DNA of 34,637 nt from Acidimicrobiaceae bacterium. GTDB lineage: Bacteria; Actinomycetota; Acidimicrobiia; Acidimicrobiales; Ilumatobacteraceae. The stretch spans positions 1-34,637 of the forward strand of contig CANNMD010000008.1 in assembly GCA_947505655.1 (NCBI GenBank), in the 5' to 3' direction. Positions 27,133 through 34,637 of this stretch are shown in pieces. The stretch's first letter is position 1; the number at the start of each line of letters is the position of its first letter. The notes below the pieces were generated by a model, which was given only the letters and a program-made list of their open reading frames with translations, ran no database searches and was not told the DNA's origin. Position numbers and translations under genes: made by a program.

Positions 27133-27312
27133 ATGGCCGTTCCGAAGAAGAAAAAGTCGAAGATGAAGACCCACAGCCACCGTGCTGGTTCGTGGCGTCT
27201 CAAGGCTCCGTCACGTAGCACCTGTCCGCGCTGTGCCGCGGCCAAGTTGCCACACACGGTGTGCCACACCTGCGGTTGGTACAAGAACCGCGTCGTCATC
27301 GACGTCAGCTGA
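27133..27312 (+). CDS. rpmF: 50S ribosomal protein L32 (not in the ORF track; 59 aa)
   Basis: MAVPKKKKSKMKTHSHRAGSWRLKAPSRSTCPRCAAAKLPHTVCHTCGWYKNRVVIDVS; conserved yceD-rpmF-plsX order. Confidence 0.96.
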   Translation: MAVPKKKKSKMKTHSHRAGSWRLKAPSRSTCPRCAAAKLPHTVCHTCGWYKNRVVIDVS

Positions 27313-27323
27313 CCACGGTTTCA

Positions 27324-28295
27324 ATGCTTCCCATCGCTGTCGACGCCATGGGCGGCGACAAGGCTCCCAGCGAAATTGTTGCGGGTGCCCGTCAGGCTGC
27401 TGAGCTTGGATTCAACGTTGTTCTCGTCGGCCCTGCCGATCTCGCAGACATCGGTGATCTGCCGCTGATCGTTGCCTCCGAGGTGATCGAGATGCACGAC
27501 GACCCAGCTCAGGGCGTCCGTCGCAAGAAAGACTCCACCCTTGTGCGTGCTGCCGAGGCCGTCCGTGATGGCCGGGCCAGCGCAATGGTCTCTGCTGGCA
27601 ACACCGGAGCCACGATGGCATCGGCGCTGCTGCGCATGGGTCGCATCAAAGGCGTCAACCGCCCAGCGATCGCCACACCAATTCCCGTCCCCGGTTCGTT
27701 GCCCACGCTGTTGCTCGACGCCGGCGCCAACTCTGAGGTGCAAGCCGATTGGCTCGTGCAGTTCGCTCAGATGGGATCGGTCTTTAGCCACCATCGTTTC
27801 GGTATCGAGAACCCCAAGGTTGGGTTGTTGTCCATCGGCGAGGAGCCCGGCAAGGGCGACACGTTGCGCAAAGAAGCGTTCGAGCTGTTGTCGGTTGCGC
27901 GTGGCATCAACTTCATCGGCAACGTCGAGGGTCGCGACATCATGACCGACACCGTCGACGTGGTTGTCACCGATGGCTTTACCGGCAACGTGGTGCTCAA
28001 AACGCTCGAAGGCGCTCTCAAGACCGTGGTCAAGGCGTTGTTCGCAGCGTTCGCCAGCGAAGAGTCATACAAGCCGCACGCTGATGCATTGCTGCCAGCG
28101 CTGTTGCCGTTGTATGCCTCGCTCGACCCCGAAACCTATGGCGGCGCCATTTTGTTGGGCGTCGATGGCGTGTGCATCATCTCGCACGGTTCCACCAGCG
28201 CCAAGGCAATGGTGAACGCCATTACCGTTGCTCACGACATGGTCGCAGCGGGCATCGTCGAAGAGATTCGCAACGCGATAGCCGCCAACGCCTAG
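27324..28295 (+). CDS. plsX: Phosphate acyltransferase PlsX
   Basis: MLPIAVDAMGGDKAPSEIVAGA, SAGNTGATMASALLRMGRIKGVNRPAIATPIP, LLDAGANSEVQADWLVQFAQMG, GNVEGRDIMTDTVDVVVTDGFTGNVVLKTLEG. Confidence 0.97.
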   Translation: MLPIAVDAMGGDKAPSEIVAGARQAAELGFNVVLVGPADLADIGDLPLIVASEVIEMHDDPAQGVRRKKDSTLVRAAEAVRDGRASAMVSAGNTGATMASALLRMGRIKGVNRPAIATPIPVPGSLPTLLLDAGANSEVQADWLVQFAQMGSVFSHHRFGIENPKVGLLSIGEEPGKGDTLRKEAFELLSVARGINFIGNVEGRDIMTDTVDVVVTDGFTGNVVLKTLEGALKTVVKALFAAFASEESYKPHADALLPALLPLYASLDPETYGGAILLGVDGVCIISHGSTSAKAMVNAITVAHDMVAAGIVEEIRNAIAANA

Positions 28296-28353
28296 TCTGC
28301 TTGCACACAACCGCGAGGCGCATGAGCGCCTGCATGCTTGGGAGAGTCACACT

Positions 28354-28650
28354 GTGTCCGCCGAATCAACTGCCGCTCAAGGACCACTGAACCGTCTGGG
28401 AGTGTTCGCAATCGTGCGTGACAACCTTGCCGAGATTCTCGAGCGCGAAGCCTCGACCATCACCGAGGGTCAGTCGTTCGGCGACGATCTCGAGGCCGAC
28501 TCGTTGGCGCTCATCGAATTGGTCGAAGCACTCGAAGAAGAACTCGGCGAGCGCGGCATCGCGTTGCGCATCGAGGACGAAGATCTCGAAGACCTCAAGA
28601 CCGTGCGCGACGCGGTCGATTACGTCTTCGCTCGCGTTCAGGAGAGCTGA
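28354..28650 (+). CDS. Acyl carrier protein-like protein
   Basis: GTG start; VRDNLAEILEREASTITEGQSFGDDLEADSLALIELVEALEEELG with candidate phosphopantetheine Ser in EADSLALIE; plsX-acp-rnc context. Confidence 0.88.
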   Translation: MSAESTAAQGPLNRLGVFAIVRDNLAEILEREASTITEGQSFGDDLEADSLALIELVEALEEELGERGIALRIEDEDLEDLKTVRDAVDYVFARVQES

Positions 28651-28652
28651 CC

Positions 28653-29384
28653 CTGGCTGGCGTCTCTGACCGACTTGAGTCCGACCCAACGGCCGGTGAT
28701 CTCGAGGCGCTCAGTGGTCGGCTGGGGCATACCTTCGCCGACATCGGCCTGCTCAAGCGAGCGATGGCGCATCGCTCATGGTGCGCCGAAGTGTCGGGCG
28801 ACGAAGCATCGAACGAGCGGCTTGAGTTTCTCGGCGACGCTGTGTTGGGCTGGGCTGTGGCCGACATTGTGTTTCGGCATTTCACCGACCTGCCCGAGGG
28901 CAAGCTCACCGATCTCCGCAAGAGTGTCGTCAACGCCACCGCGTTGGCAGCGATGGCCGTAGAACTCGACATCGGTAGCTGCCTGTTGTTGGGCAAGGGC
29001 GAGTCGTTCGCTGGCGGGCGGGCCAAGCCCTCGATTCTCAGCGATGCGCTTGAGGCCGTGCTTGGCGCCATCTATCTCGATGCGGGGTCCGCTGCCGCTT
29101 ATGCGTTCGTCGAGCGCGTGCTTGGTGAACGCCTGCTGCTCGCGGTGAAGCAATTGCATCGCCTCGATTACAAGACCTTGCTGCAAGAGATCGTGGTTCG
29201 CGAGTTCGATGCTGCACCCGTTTACGTCATTCGTGAAGAGGGCCCCGATCACGCCAAGCACTTCTTTGCCACGGTATTGATCTCCGGACAGCAGTTTGGC
29301 GAGGGCACTGGAACCTCAAAAAAGCAGGCCGAGCAGGTCGCCGCGATGGTGGCATGCGACAGCCTGTCTGCGGACAACGACTAA
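28653..29384 (+). CDS. rnc: Ribonuclease III (likely CTG start at 28653; first ATG is 28764)
   Basis: Frame reads LAGVSDRLESDPTAGDLEALSGRLGHTFADIGLLKRAMAHRSW...NERLEFLGDAVLGWAVADIVF...SDALEAVLGAIYLDAG, then dsRBD DYKTLLQEIVVREF...GEGTGTSKKQAEQVAA. Confidence 0.9.
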   Translation: MAGVSDRLESDPTAGDLEALSGRLGHTFADIGLLKRAMAHRSWCAEVSGDEASNERLEFLGDAVLGWAVADIVFRHFTDLPEGKLTDLRKSVVNATALAAMAVELDIGSCLLLGKGESFAGGRAKPSILSDALEAVLGAIYLDAGSAAAYAFVERVLGERLLLAVKQLHRLDYKTLLQEIVVREFDAAPVYVIREEGPDHAKHFFATVLISGQQFGEGTGTSKKQAEQVAAMVACDSLSADND

Positions 29385-30226
29385 TGCCCGAGCTTCCCGA
29401 AGTAGAGACAGTTCGGCGCGGACTTGAGCAACGCTTTGTCGGACGGCTCATCGAGCATGTCGAGGTAGGCCGAGAGCGCACGGTGCGGCGCACGTCGCGC
29501 CTGGCCGTAATCGATGGCCTCACTGGCGTCACTGCGACGGCGGCTCAGCGGCGTGGCAAGTACCTCATCTGCCCGCTCGATAGCGGCGACTCGATGATGA
29601 TTCATCTGCGTATGAGCGGCAGGGTGCTGATTGATCCGGTGTCATCTCCGCGCCCCTTGCACACCCATGTCGTGCTGCACCTTGCGGGCCCCGAGGCCGA
29701 AGAACTTCGCTTCGTGGACCCGCGCACGTTTGGTGAGGTCGTTGTGTACGACCCCGACAACGCCTCCGTCGAGATGCCCGAGCTTGGTCGCCTCGGTATT
29801 GACCCCATCACCGACGGCCTCAGCCGATCGCAACTCGCGGCCCTCGTTGGTGGTCGGTCACGCCAACTCAAGGCGTTGTTGCTCGATCAGAGCATCATCG
29901 CCGGCATCGGCAACATCTATGCCGACGAGACGCTGCACGCTGCCCGATTGCGTCATGACCGGCTGAGCAACTCGCTGCGGCCGGTCGAGGTCACCCGTTT
30001 GCATCAGGCCATCCACGACACACTGAATGCCGCCATCGCAGCGGGTGGGTCGACGCTCAAGGACACCCAGTACGTAGACATCGGCGGTCAGGGCGGCTGG
30101 TTTCAGGTTTCGCATCGCGTGTACGACCGCGAGGACCAGTCATGTCTCACCTGCGGCCGTGCGGTGATTCGCCGGGTGATTGCTGCCGGCAGATCGACAT
30201 GTTTTTGCCCTCGCTGCCAGAAATAG
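29384..30226 (+). CDS. mutM: Formamidopyrimidine-DNA glycosylase
   Basis: MPELPEVETVRRGLEQRFVGR, RGKYLICPLDSGDSMMIHLRMSGR, LLLDQSIIAGIGNIYADETLHAARL, zinc finger CLTCGRAVIRRVIAAGRSTCFCPRC; TAATG overlap with rnc. Confidence 0.97.
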   Translation: MPELPEVETVRRGLEQRFVGRLIEHVEVGRERTVRRTSRLAVIDGLTGVTATAAQRRGKYLICPLDSGDSMMIHLRMSGRVLIDPVSSPRPLHTHVVLHLAGPEAEELRFVDPRTFGEVVVYDPDNASVEMPELGRLGIDPITDGLSRSQLAALVGGRSRQLKALLLDQSIIAGIGNIYADETLHAARLRHDRLSNSLRPVEVTRLHQAIHDTLNAAIAAGGSTLKDTQYVDIGGQGGWFQVSHRVYDREDQSCLTCGRAVIRRVIAAGRSTCFCPRCQK

Positions 30227-30298
30227 GCATCGCTCGCTGCTCCCGGAGCATGTCACTGGGACCTCGAGGTGTCGTATCGACTAGCGTGCCGTCTTGCC

Positions 30299-33200
30299 GT
30301 GTTCCTTAAAGCATTGACCCTCAAAGGCTTCAAGTCGTTCGCCGATACCACCGTGATGCAGCTCGAGCCGGGCGTTACGGTTGTGGTCGGTCCGAACGGC
30401 TCGGGCAAATCCAACGTTGTCGACGCCATTGCCTGGGTTCTCGGGGCACAGGCGCCCAGCGCTGTGCGCAGCCAGAAGATGGACGATGTCATCTTTGCGG
30501 GTACTGCAAAGCGGCCAGCGCTTGGTCGCGCCGAGGTCATTCTCACGCTCGACAACTCCGCTGGGCTGTTGCCCATCGAGTTCACCGAAGTCACCATCAG
30601 CCGCACGCTGTTCCGCACGGGCGAAAGCGAGTACGCCATCAACGGCATCTCGTGCCGTTTGCTCGATGTGCAAGAACTACTCAGCGACGCTGGTGTTGGT
30701 CGCCAGCAGCATGTGATCGTGAGCCAGGGTCAGATCGACGCAGTGCTCAACGCCCGCCCCGAAGATCGCCGCGCAATCATCGAGGAAGCCGCTGGCGTCT
30801 TGAAGTACCGCAGGCGCAAAGAGAAGGCCGAGCGTCGTCTCGATGCCACCGAAGCCAGTCTGCTGCGCGTGCAAGACCTGTTGCGCGAGGTTCGCCGTCA
30901 GTTGCGCCCGCTTGAGCGTCAAGCCGAAGCAGCTCGCCGCCATGGTGGGCTCGTCGAAGAGCTGCAAGCGCTTCGCGTGTTCTTGTCGGGCCGCGAGATC
31001 GCCTCGCTGCGCACACGACTCACTTCGCTTGCCGGCGACAAGATCTCCAGTGGCGGCGCCGAAAAGCAGCTGCGCGCCGAGCTCAGCCGGCTCGACACCG
31101 ATGTGCTCAGCGCCGAAGCCGAACTTACGGCTCGTGGCGACACCGACATCAGTGACGAACTCGTGCGGGTCGAGCAGTTACGCGAACGGGCCCGTGGCTT
31201 GTCGGCCGTACTTGTCGAACGTCGTCGCTCGATGGAGCGTGACCGCGGTCAACTGATGAACGCCGGTGTCGTGGCCAACCTCGAAAACGACGCTGCTCGT
31301 TTCTCAGCCGAGCTCGAAGCCGTCACACTCGAGTTGTCGCAACTCGAGCCCGCTGCCGAGGCGCTCGCCGCCGAAGAAGAAGCGTTCCAGAGCGAGCGCC
31401 ACGAGACGATGACCGTGCTGCAAGCCACATCGTCGTCGGCAACTGCAGCGAGTGCTGCTGCCGAGGTTCGTGGCGAGCTTCGTTCGCTGCGCGCGGGTCT
31501 CGATCGTGGCGACAACGAGCTGCGCCGTCAGACAAGCCGACTCGAAGCGTTGCGCCAGCGTCTCGAACGTCTCGACGCCGACGCCGACCGACTCAAGGCC
31601 GAGTGCGAGCAGTCGCAAGACGTCGAGGCGCCGTTGGTGGCCGAGGTCGAAACTGCCGAGAGCCGTCGCCTTGCCGCCGATGCACTGGCCGAGACGCTGA
31701 ATACCTCACGTCAGGCGGCCGCCGAAGAACTGTCTCGCTGGCGTGCTCGCTCAGATGCGTTGCAGTTGGCGATCGACAGCGCCCGCGCCCGAGCTGGTGC
31801 CGAGCGCCTGGCCAATCTCGATGGCGTGGTCGGTACCTTGCTCGAACTCGTCGAGATCGACGCCGGTTGGGAAGCCGCTGCCGAAGCAGCGATGGGCGAG
31901 GCCCTGCTGGCCGTAGTTGTTGCCAATCCCAAGGCCGCTCGCAGCGCGCTCGAGTCACTTCGTTCGTCGAAGACCAGCGGCGCCGTTATTGCGTTGGGCG
32001 CAGTGGCGGTTGCCGTGTCCACACCGCCATTTGGTGAGCCGATTCGTGCACACGTTCGGGCCCACGCCCATGGGCATCGCGCCGAGATCGAAACCTTGCT
32101 CGACACGCTGCTCGGTGGCGCTGTTCGGGTCAACGAATGGTCAGCCGCGTTCGACGGTGCGTTGGCGCACCCGTCGGCAACGGTTGTCACCAACGACGGC
32201 GACCGGTTTGGCCGCTCCGGATGGCGTCTCGGTACATCGGGCGGGGGAGCCACGGCTGCTGCTCTCGAAGAGGCCATCGATCGTGCCAGCAATGCCGCCG
32301 CCGAACTCGAACGCTGCGACGCAGCGGTGCGCGCGGCCAAGGCCGAGCAGGCAGCGGCGCGTCAGGCCGAGTCCGATCTCACCCGCCGACTCGACGCCAA
32401 CGACGCGAGATTCGCTGCAGCGTCCGAGGGCCTTGTGCGCGTGCACAGCGACCGCCGCGAGTCCACCACCGAAGCCGATGCAGTAGCTCGGGTCATTGCC
32501 GAAGCCTCCGAGCGTCTCGATCGCGAACGCGATCGCATCGGCGAACTCGATTCGTTGGTGCCCGCGCTCGAAGCCGATGAACAGGCCGAGACCAATGCTG
32601 CTAAAGCGCGTGGCGAGGCTCGTGCTCTGATTGAGTCGCGTACTGCGTTGCTGGCCTCGCGTCGCAAGGATCTCGAGGTTCGTAACGCTGGCTTGGGCGA
32701 GCGTCAGCAGTTCCTCGAGCGTCGTATCGAAGAGACCGAACACCGACTCGTTGCCGACGAGCAGGCGCGTGCTCAGGCGGCGCAGCATCGCGTGGCCATC
32801 GAGGCCAGCCTGCTTGCAGCCGCACGCCTCGGAGCCCTTGTCGACTCGCATCGCCACACCATCGAATCCCGTCTCGCCGAACTCCACGAGCAGCGTCGTC
32901 GTCAGAGCGAAGAGGTACGGGCGTTGGTGGCTCGTCTCGACGAACTTCGCCGGGCTCGCGCCGGCGCCGAGCGTCAACTCGACGAGACCCGCGAGCGGGC
33001 GCGTCGTGTTGAGGTCGAAGAGGCCGAAGCTCGCATGCGCCTCGAGGCAGCCGTCGAATCACTGCGCCGCGAACTCGATCTTGAACCCGCAGCCGCCGAG
33101 GCAGCAGAAATGCCCGAGTTGCCCGAAGGCATTACGGCTGCCGCTCGTGTTCGCGATCTCGAACGTGAGCTCCGTTTGCTCGGCCCGATCAACCCGCTCG

Positions 33201-33781
33201 CGCTCGAAGAGTTCAACGAACTACAAGAGCGTCATCGGTTCCTCGAAGAACAGCTCGAAGACGTGCGCAACACGCGTCGCGAACTCAGCCGGGTCATCAA
33301 AGCGGTCGATGCCGAAATTCAGTCGGTGTTTGCCGCTGCCTTCGCCGATGTCAGCTTCAACTTCACCAGTTTGTTCTCGATGTTGTTCCCCGGTGGTACT
33401 GGCAACTTGGTGCTCACTAATCCTGATGACCTGCTGAACACGGGCATCGAAGTTGAAGCCAAGCCAAGTGGCAAGAACGTGAAGAAGCTGTCCCTGTTGT
33501 CGGGCGGCGAGCGGTCGCTCACTGCGCTGGCGTATCTCTTCGCTGTCTTCCGCAGCCGTCCGTCGCCGTTCTACGTGATGGACGAAGTTGAGGCAGCCCT
33601 CGACGACGTAAACCTGCACCGGTTCCTCAGCCTGATTGCCGAGTTCCGGCGCGACGCTCAGTTACTCATTGTGAGCCACCAGAAACGGACGATGGAAGCT
33701 GGCGACAGCCTGCTGGGCGTCAGCATGCAGCCGGGCGGCTCATCGAAGGTTGTTACCGAACGTCAGTCGGCCACTGCCTAA
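30299..33781 (+). CDS. smc: Chromosome segregation protein SMC
   Basis: FLKALTLKGFKSFADTTVMQLEPGVTVVVGPNGSGKSNVVDAIAWVLG, long coiled coils, hinge region, LSLLSGGERSLTALAYLFAVFRSRPSPFYVMDEVEAALDDVNLHRF. GTG 30299 preferred over GTG 30269. Confidence 0.96.
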   Translation: MFLKALTLKGFKSFADTTVMQLEPGVTVVVGPNGSGKSNVVDAIAWVLGAQAPSAVRSQKMDDVIFAGTAKRPALGRAEVILTLDNSAGLLPIEFTEVTISRTLFRTGESEYAINGISCRLLDVQELLSDAGVGRQQHVIVSQGQIDAVLNARPEDRRAIIEEAAGVLKYRRRKEKAERRLDATEASLLRVQDLLREVRRQLRPLERQAEAARRHGGLVEELQALRVFLSGREIASLRTRLTSLAGDKISSGGAEKQLRAELSRLDTDVLSAEAELTARGDTDISDELVRVEQLRERARGLSAVLVERRRSMERDRGQLMNAGVVANLENDAARFSAELEAVTLELSQLEPAAEALAAEEEAFQSERHETMTVLQATSSSATAASAAAEVRGELRSLRAGLDRGDNELRRQTSRLEALRQRLERLDADADRLKAECEQSQDVEAPLVAEVETAESRRLAADALAETLNTSRQAAAEELSRWRARSDALQLAIDSARARAGAERLANLDGVVGTLLELVEIDAGWEAAAEAAMGEALLAVVVANPKAARSALESLRSSKTSGAVIALGAVAVAVSTPPFGEPIRAHVRAHAHGHRAEIETLLDTLLGGAVRVNEWSAAFDGALAHPSATVVTNDGDRFGRSGWRLGTSGGGATAAALEEAIDRASNAAAELERCDAAVRAAKAEQAAARQAESDLTRRLDANDARFAAASEGLVRVHSDRRESTTEADAVARVIAEASERLDRERDRIGELDSLVPALEADEQAETNAAKARGEARALIESRTALLASRRKDLEVRNAGLGERQQFLERRIEETEHRLVADEQARAQAAQHRVAIEASLLAAARLGALVDSHRHTIESRLAELHEQRRRQSEEVRALVARLDELRRARAGAERQLDETRERARRVEVEEAEARMRLEAAVESLRRELDLEPAAAEAAEMPELPEGITAAARVRDLERELRLLGPINPLALEEFNELQERHRFLEEQLEDVRNTRRELSRVIKAVDAEIQSVFAAAFADVSFNFTSLFSMLFPGGTGNLVLTNPDDLLNTGIEVEAKPSGKNVKKLSLLSGGERSLTALAYLFAVFRSRPSPFYVMDEVEAALDDVNLHRFLSLIAEFRRDAQLLIVSHQKRTMEAGDSLLGVSMQPGGSSKVVTERQSATA

Positions 33782-33814
33782 GCAATCGGGGCTTGCTGGT
33801 CGATGACCTGCCGA

Positions 33815-33820
33815 TAGCGT
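33815..33820 (+). promoter_or_regulatory. -10 element (TAGCGT) 6 nt upstream of the ftsY GTG
   Basis: TTGCTG-N16-TAGCGT-TTCGGC-GTG. Confidence 0.45.
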
Positions 33821-33826
33821 TTCGGC

Positions 33827-34637
33827 GTGCCTTCGATCTTTCTCGTTCTTATTGCCGTCGTCGTAATCTTCGGCGTCGCCGCGGTTGTCGTTGGCCGCCA
33901 GCGTGCCAAAGCAGTTGCGGCCGCTCCGGTTGCCACGCCTATCGCGCCAGCTGCCACTCGCTCTCCTGAGCCGATCGCTGCGGCTGAGGTTGAGGCAGAA
34001 CCCGACACCGATGTCGAGGTCGACGGTGAACCCGAATCGTTCGAGCGGCCCCGCTTTCGCGACCGCATGGCAAAGTCACGCGCAGCACTTGTTGGCGTGT
34101 TCAGCGGCGTGCGCGGGCGTGCGGGCATCACCAACGAAACATGGGACGATCTCGAAGAAGCCTTGCTGCGTGCCGACGTTGGAGTACGCGTCACCGACGA
34201 ACTACTCAACGGGTTGCGCGCTCGGGTGAAGGCCAAAGAACTCACCGATCCCGACGCACTGCTCGATGCCTTGCAGGCCGACATGATCGGTCGTCTCAGC
34301 GCCAGCGATCGGGCGTTGCGGCTCGAGCCAGGTGAAGCCGATTCGCCAAACGTATGGCTTTTTGTCGGCGTCAATGGTGTGGGCAAAACCACCACCATTG
34401 GCAAGGTCGGCGCTCAGCAGCGCCAGCTTGGCCGCACTGTGTTGATGGCGGCGGGCGACACCTTCCGTGCCGCCGCAGCAGAGCAACTCGCCACGTGGGC
34501 GCAGCGCTCGGGCAGCGAGCTGGTGCGAGGCAACGAGGGCAGCGATCCGAGTGCAGTGATCTTCGACGGCATCGAAAGCGCAAGCGCCCGCAAGATCGAA
34601 CTCGTGCTGGCCGACACCGCTGGCCGCTTGCACAACA
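33827..34637 (+). CDS. ftsY: Signal recognition particle receptor FtsY (3' truncated by window)
   Basis: VPSIFLVLIAVVVIFGVAAVVVGRQ anchor, acidic linker, ETWDDLEEALLRADVGVRVTDELL, VWLFVGVNGVGKTTTIGKVGAQ, MAAGDTFRAAAAEQLATWAQRSG, LVLADTAGRLHN; open to the window end, so absent from the track. Confidence 0.96.
   Translation, partial: MPSIFLVLIAVVVIFGVAAVVVGRQRAKAVAAAPVATPIAPAATRSPEPIAAAEVEAEPDTDVEVDGEPESFERPRFRDRMAKSRAALVGVFSGVRGRAGITNETWDDLEEALLRADVGVRVTDELLNGLRARVKAKELTDPDALLDALQADMIGRLSASDRALRLEPGEADSPNVWLFVGVNGVGKTTTIGKVGAQQRQLGRTVLMAAGDTFRAAAAEQLATWAQRSGSELVRGNEGSDPSAVIFDGIESASARKIELVLADTAGRLHN

Overview
This is a GC-rich bacterial chromosomal window that looks actinobacterial. Gene content and style (kgd-type fused E1/E2 2-oxoglutarate enzyme, WhiB, F420/LLM-type oxidoreductase, PIG-L deacetylase, GTP-dependent PEPCK) suggest an Acidimicrobiia-like lineage, which is an inference. 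I support about 36 protein-coding genes. The first (kgd) and last (ftsY) are cut by the window edges. The right half is a conserved housekeeping run: rpmB, DAK2/fakA-like, recG, [insert], rsmD, coaD, coiled-coil protein, yceD/DUF177, rpmF, plsX, acpP-like, rnc, mutM, smc, ftsY. I saw no rRNA, tRNA, CRISPR array, transposase or prophage. The most unusual items are: (1) a secreted, almost purely Asp-rich, TSP3-like repeat protein with 23 calcium-loop-like units in a higher-order 54-aa module, inserted with a WhiB gene between recG and rsmD; (2) a near-canonical promoter (TTGACA-N17-TATAGA) for it, and 11-bp-phased CTCAAGTTC direct repeats ahead of whiB; (3) an RNase III gene whose conserved N-terminus has no in-frame ATG/GTG/TTG, implying a CTG start; (4) an NYN-nuclease + S1-like + histone-H1-like tail protein; (5) a recurrent TANNNT-N6/7-RTG arrangement implying leaderless mRNAs; (6) a heptamer tandem array between convergent genes. 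No similarity search was run; all identities rest on motif recognition.
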